Of a stretch of DNA of 64,000 bases, positions 50,405-60,251 are shown in pieces. The notes beneath the pieces were generated by a model, which was given only the letters and a program-made list of their open reading frames with translations, did not search any database and was not told the origin of the DNA. This DNA comes from Nitratireductor arenosus. Its GTDB lineage: Bacteria > Pseudomonadota > Alphaproteobacteria > Rhizobiales > Rhizobiaceae. Position 1 is the first letter of the stretch. Each line of letters starts with the position of its first letter. Made by a program: the position numbers and the translations under genes. Location: contig NZ_WPHG01000002.1 in NCBI RefSeq assembly GCF_009742725.1, forward strand, positions 682,001-746,000, given 5' to 3'.

Positions 50405-51895
50405 ATGACCAGACATATTCTTGCCATCGACCAGGGCACCACCTCCTCGCGCGCGATCGTGTTCGATGGCGACATGAAGATCGTCGCCGTCGGCCAGGAG
50501 GAATTCACCCAGCATTATCCGGCCTCCGGCTGGGTCGAGCACGATCCCGAGGACATCTGGACGACCGTGGTGTCGACGGTGAAGACGGCACTTGAAAAGG
50601 CCGGGCTTGCTGCCGGCGACATCGCCGCGATCGGCATCACCAACCAGCGCGAGACCGTGGTGGTGTGGGACAAGGCGACCGGGGAACCGATCCACAACGC
50701 GATCGTGTGGCAGGACCGGCGCACGGCGCCGCTGTGCGCGCGGCTGAAGAAGAAGCGGCTCGAGCCGAAATTCACCAAAAAGACCGGCCTGCTGCTTGAT
50801 CCCTATTTTTCCGGCACCAAGATCGCCTGGCTGCTCGACAAGGTGAAGGGCGCGCGCGCCCGCGCCGAGCGCGGCGAGCTTCTGGCCGGCACGATCGACA
50901 GTTTTGTGATCTGGCGGCTGACCGGCGGCGCCGTGCACGCCACCGACGCCACCAACGCCTCGCGCACGCTGGTCTACAACATCGCCGACAATTGCTGGGA
51001 CGACGAGCTGCTCGAAATTCTGGGCATTCCCGCCGCTATGCTGCCGACAGTCAAGAACTGCGCCGACGATTTCGGCACCGCGCGCGCGGATCTGTTCGGT
51101 ACCGAAATCCCGATCCGCGGCGTGGCCGGCGACCAGCAGGCCGCGACGATCGGCCAGGCCTGTTTCGAGCCGGGCATGATGAAGTCGACCTATGGCACCG
51201 GCTGTTTCGCGCTGCTCAACACCGGCGCCGACATGGTGCGCTCGAAAAACCGTCTATTGACCACCATCGCCTACCGGCTCGACGGCCGTACCACCTATGC
51301 GCTGGAGGGCTCGATCTTCATCGCCGGCGCGGCCGTGCAATGGCTGCGCGACGGGCTAAAAATCATCGAGAAGGCGGACGAGACCGGCAAGCTTGCCGAG
51401 CAGGCCGACCCGACCCAGCAGGTCTATGTGGTGCCCGCCTTTGTCGGGCTCGGCGCGCCGCACTGGGACGCCGACGCGCGCGGGGCGATTTTCGGCCTGA
51501 CCCGCAATTCGGGACCGGCGGAACTGGCCCGCGCGGTGCTGGAATCGGTCGCCTACCAGACCCGCGACCTTTTGCAGGCGATGCGCAAGGACTGGAAGGC
51601 GGGCGCCTCGCAGACCGTGCTGCGGGTCGACGGCGGCATGGTCGCCTCCGACTGGACGATGCAGTGCCTGGCCGACATTCTTGACGCCGCCGTCGACCGG
51701 CCGCAGATCCTGGAAACCACCGCGCTCGGGGCGGCATGGCTGGCCGGCTCGCAGGTCGGCGCGTGGCCGAACGCGCAGGCCTTCGCCGACACCTGGGCGA
51801 TCGAGCGCCGGTTCGAGCCGCGCATGGATGCCAGCATCCGCAAGCGCAAGATCCGCGGCTGGACGGACGCGGTCAAAAGAACGCTGTCGCGCTGA
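50405..51895 (+). CDS. glpK: Glycerol kinase
   Basis: 496 residues, normal length. FGGY-kinase motifs: [14 protein letters not shown] at the N-terminus (phosphate binding), [27 protein letters not shown] and the FGGY signature region [24 protein letters not shown], with VDGGM before the C-terminal helix. It traps imported glycerol as glycerol-3-phosphate for GlpD. It is the last gene of the operon. Confidence 0.96.
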   Translation: MTRHILAIDQGTTSSRAIVFDGDMKIVAVGQEEFTQHYPASGWVEHDPEDIWTTVVSTVKTALEKAGLAAGDIAAIGITNQRETVVVWDKATGEPIHNAIVWQDRRTAPLCARLKKKRLEPKFTKKTGLLLDPYFSGTKIAWLLDKVKGARARAERGELLAGTIDSFVIWRLTGGAVHATDATNASRTLVYNIADNCWDDELLEILGIPAAMLPTVKNCADDFGTARADLFGTEIPIRGVAGDQQAATIGQACFEPGMMKSTYGTGCFALLNTGADMVRSKNRLLTTIAYRLDGRTTYALEGSIFIAGAAVQWLRDGLKIIEKADETGKLAEQADPTQQVYVVPAFVGLGAPHWDADARGAIFGLTRNSGPAELARAVLESVAYQTRDLLQAMRKDWKAGASQTVLRVDGGMVASDWTMQCLADILDAAVDRPQILETTALGAAWLAGSQVGAWPNAQAFADTWAIERRFEPRMDASIRKRKIRGWTDAVKRTLSR

Positions 51896-52031
51896 CAGAG
51901 GGCGTCAGGCCGGCGCCCGTGCCGTTCCGTAGACGTTGCGGCACGGTTGGTCGCCGGATTTTCCATGTCGGAAAAAGCAGGCGTGATCCTCTCCATTGCT
52001 GAAGGCTGCGCTCCGCGTTGCCGCAATCCGC

Positions 52032-52059
52032 TTGACATGCCGCGCCCCAAAACTACCCT
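52032..52059 (+). promoter_or_regulatory. Candidate promoter of the ProX-type gene
   Basis: TTGACA (52032-52037) and TACCCT (52054-52059) with 16 bp between, about 23 bp before the start codon. It suggests a transcript separate from the glycerol operon. Confidence 0.4.
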
Positions 52060-52081
52060 TGCGGCAGTGGAGGAGAAACAG

Positions 52082-53041
52082 ATGCGCATTGCTATGCCGG
52101 CCGCGGCGCTTTCGGCGCTGGCCTCGGTTTTCGCCCTTGCCGGGCCGGGCCTGGCGGCAGACCTGGTGATCGCCGAGCCGAATTGGCCGTCCGGACGGGC
52201 CACCGCCCATATCGTGTCGGCGGCGATCGAGCGCGAGTTCGGCCTCGATGTCGAGACGCGCCAACTCGGCACGCTGACGGCGTTTGCCGGGCTGGATTCG
52301 GGCGAGGTCGACATTCACCCCGAGGTCTGGCGCCCCAATCTGGACGATCTGATCAAGCGCTACGCCGTTGATCGCGGCAGCGTGACGGTGAGCCTGTTCG
52401 GAGTTCCCGCCTGGCAGGGCCTGTGCGCCACGCAGGATGCGGCGGCGGCCGGGCTGCGCGACGTGAAGGATTTGAGCGACCCGCAAAAGACCGCCATGCT
52501 GGATACGGATGGCGACGGACAGGGCGAAATGTGGGTCGGCGCGACGACGTGGTCGTCCACAGGCATCGAGAAGGTGCGCGCCAACAGCTACGGCTATGCC
52601 GACAACCTGACGCTGGTTGAGGCCGAGGAGGACGTCGGCATGGCTGCCGTCGACGCGGCGGTCGCGACAGAACGGCCGATGGTGTTTGCGTGTTACGCGC
52701 CGCATCACGTCTTCAAGCTGCACGACGTCGTGCGTTTGACGGAACCGGACTATGATCGGACCAAATGGCAGATCGTCTCGCCTGCAGAAGATCCGCTGTG
52801 GATTTCCAAATCGAGCGCGCCGGTTGCCTGGAACATCGCCCATTTCCACATCGCCTACGCCACGGAGCTGGCCACGAAACGGCCCGAGGTCGCGGCGTTT
52901 CTGGAAAAGATCGACTTCACGCCGGCCGAGATCACGGCGATGACCTATGCCTTGCAGGTCGACCGGGTCGAACCTGAGGCGCTGGCCGAGCAGTGGATCG
53001 GCCAGCACGAGCAGCGGGTTAAGGGATGGGCCAAACCATGA
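52082..53041 (+). CDS. Glycine-betaine/ProX-type ABC substrate-binding protein (orphan)
   Basis: 319 residues from ATG 52082, with GTGGAGGAGAAA just upstream; the longer frame from 51947 is not a signal. Signal peptide cleaves near GLAA-DLV. The fold is the OpuAC/ProX type (EPNWPSGRATAHIV, EVDIHPEVWRPN, tryptophans in WQGLC and TTWSSTG that could cage a quaternary ammonium). No permease or ATPase gene is near. The stop overlaps the L,D-transpeptidase start by ATGA. Confidence 0.85.
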   Translation: MRIAMPAAALSALASVFALAGPGLAADLVIAEPNWPSGRATAHIVSAAIEREFGLDVETRQLGTLTAFAGLDSGEVDIHPEVWRPNLDDLIKRYAVDRGSVTVSLFGVPAWQGLCATQDAAAAGLRDVKDLSDPQKTAMLDTDGDGQGEMWVGATTWSSTGIEKVRANSYGYADNLTLVEAEEDVGMAAVDAAVATERPMVFACYAPHHVFKLHDVVRLTEPDYDRTKWQIVSPAEDPLWISKSSAPVAWNIAHFHIAYATELATKRPEVAAFLEKIDFTPAEITAMTYALQVDRVEPEALAEQWIGQHEQRVKGWAKP

Positions 53042-53715
53042 ATTTGAGCAGAAGCTTTTCCCGGCGCTCCGTGACGGTCGGGCTGGTGGCGGCCGCGCTC
53101 GGCCTCGGCAGCGCGGTGGCGATCGCCGCCCAAACCCAGATATTCGATCCCATCACCCGCAAATGGATCGATTACGATCGCAAGAAGGCGCACAAATATT
53201 ATGCCGCGCACAAGCAGGTGCCGGAAGCCTTCCGGCGCCAGGTGGTGAAATTCCGCACCGCCGAAAGGCCCGGCACCATCATCATCGACGGCAACCAGCA
53301 CTTTCTCTATCTGGTCCAGCCCGGTCACAAGGCGATCCGCTACGGGATCGGCGTCGGCCGCGAGGGGTTTGGCTGGGCTGGTATCGTCAAGATCGGCCGG
53401 ACGGCGGAATGGCCGACCTGGACGCCGCCGGCCGAGATGGTGGCGCGCGACCCGAATGCGGCCAAATGGGCCGGCGGCATGCCGGGCGGCCCCGACAATC
53501 CGCTCGGCGCGCGCGCGCTTTATCTCTACGAGGGCGGCCGCGACACGATCTACCGCATCCATGGGACGCCGGAACCGTGGACCATCGGTCTCGACGTGTC
53601 GTCGGGCTGCATCCGCATGAACAATGACGACATCGTGCACCTGCACGAGCGGGTACAGGTCGGCGCCAAGGTGATCGTGCTGATGCAGGGCGCCGCGCTC
53701 TACAAGGGCGTCTGA
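53038..53715 (+). CDS. L,D-transpeptidase (YkuD domain)
   Basis: 225 residues from ATG 53038. An Arg-rich signal sequence of possible Tat type (SRRSVTVG) or a membrane anchor. The YkuD domain (about 85-220) has IHGTPEPWTIG and the catalytic SSGCIRMNNDD (Cys in SSGC). It would form 3-3 cross-links in peptidoglycan or attach proteins to it. Rhizobiales grow at the pole with many L,D-transpeptidases. It is translationally coupled to an unrelated binding protein. Confidence 0.92.
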   Translation: MNLSRSFSRRSVTVGLVAAALGLGSAVAIAAQTQIFDPITRKWIDYDRKKAHKYYAAHKQVPEAFRRQVVKFRTAERPGTIIIDGNQHFLYLVQPGHKAIRYGIGVGREGFGWAGIVKIGRTAEWPTWTPPAEMVARDPNAAKWAGGMPGGPDNPLGARALYLYEGGRDTIYRIHGTPEPWTIGLDVSSGCIRMNNDDIVHLHERVQVGAKVIVLMQGAALYKGV

Positions 53716-53834
53716 AGCGGGGCGTGCGAGGCGCGTCTTGCGCCACGTCCGATCTCGCGTCGGCGGATCGCCGCCTGTCGCGGCGGCCGCAAGGCAGACA
53801 GACAAACAGGAAAAACAGGCCGCGAGAGGGGACA

Positions 53835-54167
53835 ATGCAGCATAAAGCAAGATCGGGCCGGTCGGGATCGGTAGCGGCGGCGCTTGCGAGCGCTGCGCTG
53901 GCGGTTGCGCTGTCGGCATGCGCGACCAGCGATCCCGAACCCGACCAGCGCGCGCGCACCACGCTCAACACCGCACCGGCCGATCTGCAATTGCTGTGCG
54001 CGGGCGCGGCCGCCGAGGCCACCGGCGCGCCGGGCGACAAGGTGCTGCCGGTTTCCTCGCGCCAGCTCGATTCGCAGAATTATCAGGTCGAGGTCGACGC
54101 CAACGGCCAACGCACGAGCTGCATCGTCGACAGCGACGGCAACGTGAAATCCGTGCAGCCGGTGTAA
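53835..54167 (+). CDS. Small lipoprotein of unknown function
   Basis: 110 residues from ATG 53835, which has GAGAGGGGAC upstream. Signal with lipobox ALSAC (Cys near residue 32). The mature part is about 79 residues with two more cysteines (LLCAGAA, TSCIVD) that may form a disulfide. The end resembles a small beta domain (YQVEVDANGQRTSCIVDSDG). No family is recognised. Confidence 0.7.
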   Translation: MQHKARSGRSGSVAAALASAALAVALSACATSDPEPDQRARTTLNTAPADLQLLCAGAAAEATGAPGDKVLPVSSRQLDSQNYQVEVDANGQRTSCIVDSDGNVKSVQPV

Positions 54168-54189
54168 ACGGCGCTTTCGGCGCGGTGGC

Positions 54190-54726
54190 TCAGGTAATCG
54201 CGGCTTGCATCAGCACGCCGGGAAACGCCGTGCCGTCCGGCAGGGTGATCGCCATCGCCTCGGCACGCTCGAAGCCGAGCCGGCGGTAAAACGCCTCGGC
54301 CGGCAGGCTCGACTGGCATTCCAAGCGGGTGAAGCCGCGCGCGCGGGCCTCGTCGCGGCAACGCAGGAAGAGCGCCCGGCCGATACCGCGGCGCATCGCT
54401 GCCGGATCGACGGCGAAATGGCGCAGATTGGCCGTGCCGGCGCGTTGCCGGCCGTCGGGTGCGCAGGGCGACCAGCCGCCGCAACCGGCGAGCCGCCTGT
54501 CCAAGAAGGCGACATGGAAGGTTCCAGACGCGATCAGGCCTGGATTGGCGCTGATCATGAAGGGCAGGGCGCGGCTGAGCAGCTCCGCCTCGTACCAGCC
54601 GGCATAGGCAAGCGGGTAGCAGCGCGCCAAAAGACCGGTTATCGCCGCGCTATCGGCCGCCGTCGCCGGTCGCACAATGATTGAGCCGCTGCCGGTCTTA
54701 TCGTCGTTATGTCGCGCCCCGCTCAT
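54190..54726 (-). CDS. GNAT-family N-acetyltransferase
   Basis: 178 residues from ATG 54726. GNAT motifs: the acetyl-CoA loop appears as MRRGIGRALFLRC and the C-terminal strand as FYRRLGFERAEAMAI, with LRHFAVDP before. The substrate is not evident. It is convergent with the small lipoprotein gene (22 bp). Confidence 0.85.
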   Translation of the reverse strand: MSGARHNDDKTGSGSIIVRPATAADSAAITGLLARCYPLAYAGWYEAELLSRALPFMISANPGLIASGTFHVAFLDRRLAGCGGWSPCAPDGRQRAGTANLRHFAVDPAAMRRGIGRALFLRCRDEARARGFTRLECQSSLPAEAFYRRLGFERAEAMAITLPDGTAFPGVLMQAAIT

Positions 54727-55004
54727 GAACTGTTTCCCGCTCGCCGGCGGCAATCATAACGCGCGATCGCCGCGCAGGCACCATTCGGGCTGTGCGGGGT
54801 GACCGGCAGCGCCGCGAGGGGGCGATTGGCGCTGCCGGCCGTTGCCTGTCCCGATTGAAAGAGGCCAGACCGAACCTAACGCGTAACCGGCGCCTGCGGT
54901 TCCCGGTGCGGTCGGTCGCGGGCGTTTGTGCCGGATAGTGCTTGGCCGCGACGGCTGCGCTTCCTATCTTGGGGACAGGCCGCGCCGTTGCGAAGGAGAC
55001 GCTC

Positions 55005-55214
55005 ATGTCCGGCAAGCAATCTGGTCGAACACACGGCAAGCAGCGCTCGTCGCCGGCCGCCGACGCCTTTCGCAAGGCCCGCGCCGCCGGCGGCAACGAC
55101 CTTGCCGAGAATCTGGAGGAGGAATTGCAGGAAGGGCTGGAGGACACGTTTCCAGCCAGCGATTCCATTTCCGCCATTTCCTCCTCGGTTGCCGGAGCCA
55201 ACCGCAAGACATAG
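55005..55214 (+). CDS. Small acidic conserved protein with FPASD motif
   Basis: 69 residues. GAAGGAG lies 7 bases before the ATG, a strong ribosome site. The N-terminal half is basic (SGKQSGRTHGKQR), the middle acidic (LEEELQEGLEDTFPASDSIS). The phrase DTFPASDPxS is shared by a group of short uncharacterised proteins. The function is unknown. The 278-bp region between it and the acetyltransferase holds no other gene. Confidence 0.65.
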   Translation: MSGKQSGRTHGKQRSSPAADAFRKARAAGGNDLAENLEEELQEGLEDTFPASDSISAISSSVAGANRKT

Positions 55215-55244
55215 CGGCCTGCCCCTTGCGGAACTCTCTGTCTT

Positions 55245-56096
55245 TCAAACACCCACCGGCCCGGAAGACGCGCCCTGGGTGCGTGCCGCGACGAGCCGGG
55301 TGCGGATGAAGGCGGCGATAAAAGTCGCCGTCATCAAAAGCACGATCGTCGGGGCCGGCGCGCTGTCGATGAAAAACGACAGATAGACGCCGAAGAAGCT
55401 CGACCCGACCCCCACCAGCACCGAGATCGCCATCATCGGGCCGAAGCGGCGCGCCAGGAGGAAGGCGGTCGCGCCCGGCGTGATCAGCATGGCGATCGCC
55501 AAAATGATGCCGACGGCCTTGAGCGCGCCGACGATCGTCAGCGACAGTACCGCCAGGAGCCCGTAATGAAGCAGGCGCACCGGCAGACCGATGGCGCGCG
55601 CGTGCTGCTCGTCGAAGGACAAAAGCAGAAGGTCGCGCCGGCGCAGCATGAGCAGGCCGCACACCAGCGCTGCGATTACGGCGCTTTCGGCCACATCCGC
55701 CCAGGCCACGCCCAGCATGTCGCCGAACAGGATGTGGTCGAGATGCATGTCGGTCTCGATCGACAGATAAAGTACGATGCCGAGGCCGAACATGCCCGAA
55801 AACACCACGCCCATGACCGTGTCCTCCTTGACGCGGCTGTTTTCCTTCAAGAAACCGGTCGCGATCGCGCAGATCATGCCGGCCGCAAAGGCGCCTATGG
55901 CCAGCGAGATGCCGGCCATGTAGGCGAGCACGATCCCTGGCAGGACGGCGTGCGAGACCGCGTCGCCCATCAGGGACCAGCCCTTCAGCACCAGGAAGGT
56001 CGACAATAGCGCCATCGGCAGCGCCACCAGCACGGCGATGACAAAAGCCTGCTGCATGAAGGCAAAGGCGAATGGCAGGAGAAGCGTGTCGATCAT
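55245..56096 (-). CDS. sitD: Mn/Fe ABC importer permease SitD
   Basis: 283 residues, about eight membrane segments of the ABC-3 (ZnuB/MntB) family; GWSLMGDAVSHAVLPGI and LITPGATAFLLARRF are hallmark segments. ATGA overlap with sitC. It is the last gene of sitABCD; a convergent small gene ends 30 bp away. Confidence 0.92.
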   Translation of the reverse strand: MIDTLLLPFAFAFMQQAFVIAVLVALPMALLSTFLVLKGWSLMGDAVSHAVLPGIVLAYMAGISLAIGAFAAGMICAIATGFLKENSRVKEDTVMGVVFSGMFGLGIVLYLSIETDMHLDHILFGDMLGVAWADVAESAVIAALVCGLLMLRRRDLLLLSFDEQHARAIGLPVRLLHYGLLAVLSLTIVGALKAVGIILAIAMLITPGATAFLLARRFGPMMAISVLVGVGSSFFGVYLSFFIDSAPAPTIVLLMTATFIAAFIRTRLVAARTQGASSGPVGV

Positions 56097-56956
56097 GACG
56101 GCGTGGCCTCCAGGACGGCGCGCGCTTTGCGGCGGGCGGCGAGCATGCCGTGTTTGGGCGCGAAGACGAAGGCGACGAGAAACACCAGCGTCTGCATGAC
56201 GACGATGATGCCGCCGGTCGCGCCGTCGAGGAAATAGGACAGATAGGCGCCTGACAGGCTGGTGAGCGCGCCGATGGCGACCGAGACCAGGATCAAACGC
56301 GGAAACCGGTCGCAAAGCAGATAGGCGGTGGCGCCCGGCGTAACCACCATGGCGATCACCAAAAAGGCGCCGACGGTCTGCAGCGCGGCGACCGTGGAAG
56401 CCGACAGAAGCGTAAAAAACACCGCCTTGAGCCAGAACGGGTTGAGGCCGATCGAGCGGGCGTGGTTTTCGTCGAAAAACACCACCATCAGATCCTTCCA
56501 CTTGGCCAGCAACACGATCAGCGAGACGCCGGAGATGATGACGAGCTGCAGCGTGTCTCCCGGCGTGATCGCCAGAATGTTGCCCAAAACGATGGTCTGG
56601 ATGTTGACCGAGGCCGGCGACAGCGAGACCATGAACAGGCCGAGGCCGAAGAACGAGGTGAAGATCAGTCCGATGACGGCGTCCTCGCGCAGCTTGGTGC
56701 GCTGGTTCAAGAACAGCATCGTGCCGGCGGCCAGCCCACCCGACAGGAAGGCGCCGAGCGAGAACGGCAGGCCGAGCATATAGGCGCCGGCAACGCCGGG
56801 CACGATCGAATGGGACAGCGCGTCGCCGATCAGCGACCAGCCTTTCAGCATCAGATAGGCCGACAGGAAGGCACACACGCCGCCGACCAGCGCGCTGACC
56901 CAGATGGCGTTGATCATGTAGCCGTAGGAAAACGGCTCGAGCAGCGTCGCGATCAT
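56093..56956 (-). CDS. sitC: Mn/Fe ABC importer permease SitC
   Basis: 287 residues of the same ABC-3 family ([32 protein letters not shown]). SitC and SitD form a heterodimeric channel, as usual for Sit systems, whereas MntB systems use one permease. ATGA overlap at both ends. Confidence 0.92.
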   Translation of the reverse strand: MIATLLEPFSYGYMINAIWVSALVGGVCAFLSAYLMLKGWSLIGDALSHSIVPGVAGAYMLGLPFSLGAFLSGGLAAGTMLFLNQRTKLREDAVIGLIFTSFFGLGLFMVSLSPASVNIQTIVLGNILAITPGDTLQLVIISGVSLIVLLAKWKDLMVVFFDENHARSIGLNPFWLKAVFFTLLSASTVAALQTVGAFLVIAMVVTPGATAYLLCDRFPRLILVSVAIGALTSLSGAYLSYFLDGATGGIIVVMQTLVFLVAFVFAPKHGMLAARRKARAVLEATPS

Positions 56957-57903
56957 GATTCTGCCCGCCCGGCGGACTCGCCTTCGGCGTCGGGTTCGGC
57001 GTCGAGCGCCGTCGGCCGGCTCGGCGCGCCGTCCTCGCCCTTTTCGCCATAAAGCACGAACGGCCGTTCGTCGTCGGTGATGACGGTGACCTGGCGGGTG
57101 TCGGCGTCGTCGTGCAGGTCGGCGCCGCCGAGCACGAAATGGCGCAGCACGCCGCCGAACGCGGCTTCCAGATTGGCTCTGGTGAAGACTTTTTCGGTCG
57201 GTCCGGCGGCCAGAACAGTGCGGTTGATCAAGATCGCGCGGTCGCAGAATTCCGGTACGCTGCCCAGATTGTGGGTCGACACCAGCATGACGCGACCTTC
57301 GTCGCGCAGCTCCTTCAACAGCGTGACGATGGTGGCCTCGGTGGTGACGTCGACGCCGGTGAACGGTTCGTCGAGCAGGATGACATCGCCCTCCTGGGCG
57401 AGCGCACGCGCCAGGAAGACGCGCTTTTTCTGCCCGCCGGAGAGTTCGCCGATCTGGCGCCTGCGGAACGCGCCCATGCCGACGCGCTCCAGCGCGGCGT
57501 CGACCAGGCGGCGGTCCTGGCGCGAGGCGATGCGCAGAAAATTCATGTGGCCGTAGCGGCCCATCATAACCACATCTTCGACCAGGACGGGAAAATTCCA
57601 GTCGACCTCCTCGGATTGCGGCACATAGGCGACGACGTTGCGCTTGAGCGCGCGTCCGGCCGGTTCGCCCAAAATGGAGACCGAGCCCCTGGCGAGCGGC
57701 ACGAAGCCCATGATCGCCTTGAACAGCGTCGACTTGCCGCTGCCATTGACGCCGACCAGGGCGGTGATCGTGCCTTTCGGAATCGCGAAGTCGACATCGA
57801 ACAGGGCGGTGTGGCCGTTGCGGTAGGTCACGGTCACCTTGTCGGCGACGAGGCCATTTTGGCCGGCGCTCGTGTTGGCGCCGGACAGTGTAGCGAGATT
57901 CAT
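56953..57903 (-). CDS. sitB: Mn/Fe ABC importer ATPase SitB
   Basis: 316 residues. Walker [10 protein letters not shown], signature LSGGQ ([15 protein letters not shown]), Walker B ILLDEP and H-loop STHN are intact. A C-terminal acidic tail of about 50 residues (after [13 protein letters not shown]) is longer than usual. ATGA overlaps with sitA and sitC show one polycistron. Confidence 0.94.
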   Translation of the reverse strand: MNLATLSGANTSAGQNGLVADKVTVTYRNGHTALFDVDFAIPKGTITALVGVNGSGKSTLFKAIMGFVPLARGSVSILGEPAGRALKRNVVAYVPQSEEVDWNFPVLVEDVVMMGRYGHMNFLRIASRQDRRLVDAALERVGMGAFRRRQIGELSGGQKKRVFLARALAQEGDVILLDEPFTGVDVTTEATIVTLLKELRDEGRVMLVSTHNLGSVPEFCDRAILINRTVLAAGPTEKVFTRANLEAAFGGVLRHFVLGGADLHDDADTRQVTVITDDERPFVLYGEKGEDGAPSRPTALDAEPDAEGESAGRAES

Positions 57904-58790
57904 TCCGAAAGCCCCTCGGCGATCGTTTCGGTCGTCACTCGCAACAGGTCGAGATAGGTCGGTACAGGGCCGTCAGCCTCGCTGAGCGAATCCACGTAAA
58001 GCACCCCGCCATAGGCTGCGCCGGTCTCGCGCGCGACCTGCCTAGCCGGCTTGTCCGATACGGTGTTTTCGGAAAAGATCGCGGGAACATTCTTGTCGCG
58101 CATGGTGTCGATCACCTTGCGGATTTGTTGCGGCGTGCCCTGGCTGTCGGCATTGATCGGCCAGAGATAAAGCTCCTTGAGGTCGAAATCGCGTGCCAGA
58201 TAGCTGAAGGCGCCTTCGCTGGTCGCCAGCCAGCGCCGTTCCTCGGGAATCCGCCGCAGTCGCTCGCGGATCGGTCTGATCGTCGCCATGATCTCATCGG
58301 AATAGGCCTTGGCGTTGGCGTCGTAGGTCGTCGCGTTCTGCGGATCGTGCTCGATCAGCGCCTCGCGGATATTGTCGACATAGGTGAGCGCGTTGGTCGG
58401 CGACATCCAGGCATGCGGGTTCGGCTTGCCGGAATAGGGGCCTTCGGAGATGCCCATCGGATCCACACCCTCCGACACGACGACGCCCGGCACATCCCTG
58501 AGATTGCGGAAGAAACGCTCGAACCACAATTCGAGGTTGAGGCCGTTCCACAGGATGAGATCGGCGTCCTGCGCCTTGAGGATGTCGCCCGGCGTGGGCT
58601 GGTAGTTATGGATTTCGGCGCCCGGCTTGGTGATCGACACGACGTCGGCGGCTTCGCCGGCGACGTTGCGGGCCATGTCGGCAATCACGGTGAAAGTGGT
58701 CACGACCTTTAGCCGTTCCGCCGCGGCCGCACCGGACGAGGATGCCGCGAAGGCGAGGAGAGTGGCGAAGGCCAGGGTGGTCAGGCGCAT
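57900..58790 (-). CDS. sitA: Mn/Fe-binding periplasmic protein SitA
   Basis: 296 residues, signal peptide cut near residue 24. Cluster A-I metal-binding protein with the four expected ligands: His61 (EIHNYQPT), His126 (NPHAWMSP), Glu192 (SEGAF) and Asp267 (LYVDSL). The two-His, Glu, Asp set favours Mn(II)/Fe(II) over zinc. It is the first gene of the operon, divergent from the Mur-type regulator. Confidence 0.94.
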   Translation of the reverse strand: MRLTTLAFATLLAFAASSSGAAAAERLKVVTTFTVIADMARNVAGEAADVVSITKPGAEIHNYQPTPGDILKAQDADLILWNGLNLELWFERFFRNLRDVPGVVVSEGVDPMGISEGPYSGKPNPHAWMSPTNALTYVDNIREALIEHDPQNATTYDANAKAYSDEIMATIRPIRERLRRIPEERRWLATSEGAFSYLARDFDLKELYLWPINADSQGTPQQIRKVIDTMRDKNVPAIFSENTVSDKPARQVARETGAAYGGVLYVDSLSEADGPVPTYLDLLRVTTETIAEGLSE

Positions 58791-58860
58791 ATATGTCTCC
58801 GGTGCGGATCGGGAAGGATGATGTCGATCATGACAATACCGCTTCGGCCTTGCTTGTCAA

Positions 58861-58882
58861 TGCAAATGCAAATCGTTTGCAA
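58861..58882. promoter_or_regulatory. Palindrome TGCAAA-N3-TTTGCA, candidate Mur/Fur operator
   Basis: TGCAAA at 58867-58872 and TTTGCA at 58876-58881 form a perfect palindrome around TCG. Another TGCAAA precedes it at 58861. It lies 71 bp before sitA and 69 bp before mur. Rhizobial Mur sites are AT-rich palindromes built on TGCAA, as I recall. Confidence 0.6.
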
Positions 58883-58949
58883 CAAAAAAGCGTTGGAACG
58901 GACGACCGCGTCATTTGCAACTGATTGTCATCTGGACCATAGTCCGGCG

Positions 58950-59381
58950 ATGACGGAACACACGACAGGACGGGTCGACCACGAAGCGGATCTGCGCAAG
59001 GCCGGCATCCGCATCACGCGCCCGCGCCGTATCATTTTGCGGATCGTTTCGGAAACCGACGACCATCCCGACGCCTACGAGATCTTTCGCCGCGCGGTGA
59101 AGGTGGACAAGAACATCTCCCTGTCGACGGTCTACAGAACGATGAAGCTTTTGGAGGAGCACGGCACGATCCAGCGCCACGCCTTTGCCGGTGGGCCGTC
59201 GCGGTTCGAACATGCCGGCGAGGAGCACCACGACCATCTGATCGATGTGGAAACCGGCGACGTGATCGAGTTCCGGTCCGACAAGATCGAGAAATTGCAG
59301 GATGAGATCGCGCGCGAACTCGGCTACGACATCCTGCATCACAAACTGGAACTCTATGGGCGCAAAAGGCGCTCCGCATGA
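58950..59381 (+). CDS. mur: Fur-family regulator, Mur type (manganese-responsive)
   Basis: 143 residues from ATG 58950, the usual Fur length; an upstream frame to 58818 would run through the operator. Winged helix ([32 protein letters not shown]) and metal-site histidines HHDH (93-96). The CxxC structural zinc site of E. coli Fur is absent, as is usual in rhizobial Fur/Mur. Divergent position next to sitABCD supports Mn sensing (Mur) over iron. It is likely the repressor of sit under Mn repletion. Confidence 0.85.
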   Translation: MTEHTTGRVDHEADLRKAGIRITRPRRIILRIVSETDDHPDAYEIFRRAVKVDKNISLSTVYRTMKLLEEHGTIQRHAFAGGPSRFEHAGEEHHDHLIDVETGDVIEFRSDKIEKLQDEIARELGYDILHHKLELYGRKRRSA

Positions 59382-59505
59382 GTTTTCCGCCGCTGGCCCA
59401 ATAGCCGCGAAACCAGCCGAGGCCGGGTTTTCGCCGCAATTTGGCGATACCGGCCACATTTGAAGGACCGTCCGTCAACGGCGGTCGACGAGGAGAGGGA
59501 TTTTG

Positions 59506-60159
59506 ATGATCAACAAGAAATTCGTGGCCGCCGCCTTTGTCGCGGCATTCGCGGCCAGCGCCTGCACGACCGACCCCTATACGGGCGAACGCAAGGTCTC
59601 CAACACGGCCGGCGGCGCGGCACTTGGGGCTCTGGCCGGTGCGGGCCTGGGAACCCTGGCCGGCGGCAACGACCGCCGCAACGCCCTGATCGGCGCCGGC
59701 ATCGGTGCGCTCGCGGGCGCGGCCGTCGGTTCCTATATGGACCAGCAAGAAGCCCAGCTGCGCGCCGATCTGCGTGGTAGCGGCGTCGGCGTCACCCGCC
59801 AGGGCGATCTGATCGTGCTCAACATGCCCTCCAACATCACCTTCGACAGCGACCAGGATGCGGTCAAGCCGGGCTTTTACGGCACGCTCAATTCGGTCGC
59901 GCTGGTGCTGAAAAAATACAACCGCACCATCGTCGACGTCTACGGCCACACCGATTCGACCGGCGACGACAATTACAACTTGAACCTGTCGCAGCGCCGC
60001 GCCTCGTCGGTAGCCGGCTATCTGAGCGGGCAGGGCGTCGATCCGCGCCGCTTCGCCATCGTCGGCCTCGGCGAGACCCAGCCGATCGCCTCCAACGCCT
60101 CGGCGGCCGGCCGGGCGCAGAACCGGCGCGTGGAAATCCACCTGGCGCCGATCACCTGA
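59506..60159 (+). CDS. OmpA-family peptidoglycan-binding lipoprotein (YiaD/Pal-like)
   Basis: 217 residues from ATG 59506, with GGAGAGGGA upstream. Signal and lipobox ASAC (Cys at about 21). A Gly/Ala-rich stretch with two glycine-zipper helices follows (GGAALGALAGAGLGTLAGG and LIGAGIGALAGAAVGSYM). The OmpA C-terminal domain (about 105-215) has ITFDSDQDAVKP, VYGHTDSTGDDNYN and LSQRRASSVAGYL, and the diaminopimelate-binding Asp and Arg. It tethers the outer membrane to the wall. A terminator follows. Confidence 0.92.
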   Translation: MINKKFVAAAFVAAFAASACTTDPYTGERKVSNTAGGAALGALAGAGLGTLAGGNDRRNALIGAGIGALAGAAVGSYMDQQEAQLRADLRGSGVGVTRQGDLIVLNMPSNITFDSDQDAVKPGFYGTLNSVALVLKKYNRTIVDVYGHTDSTGDDNYNLNLSQRRASSVAGYLSGQGVDPRRFAIVGLGETQPIASNASAAGRAQNRRVEIHLAPIT

Positions 60160-60189
60160 ACGGGCCGAACGGCGATTTTCCCGACGACA

Positions 60190-60216
60190 AAAGGGCCGCC
60201 CCGCGCGGCCCTTTTT
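60190..60216 (+). terminator. Rho-independent terminator after the OmpA-like gene
   Basis: 10-bp perfect stem AAAGGGCCGC / GCGGCCCTTT with a 5-base loop, followed by T. Between convergent genes, it may serve both strands. Confidence 0.8.
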
Positions 60217-60251
60217 CGTGGATAGGTCGTCGCGGAGACCAGGTCGCCGGC

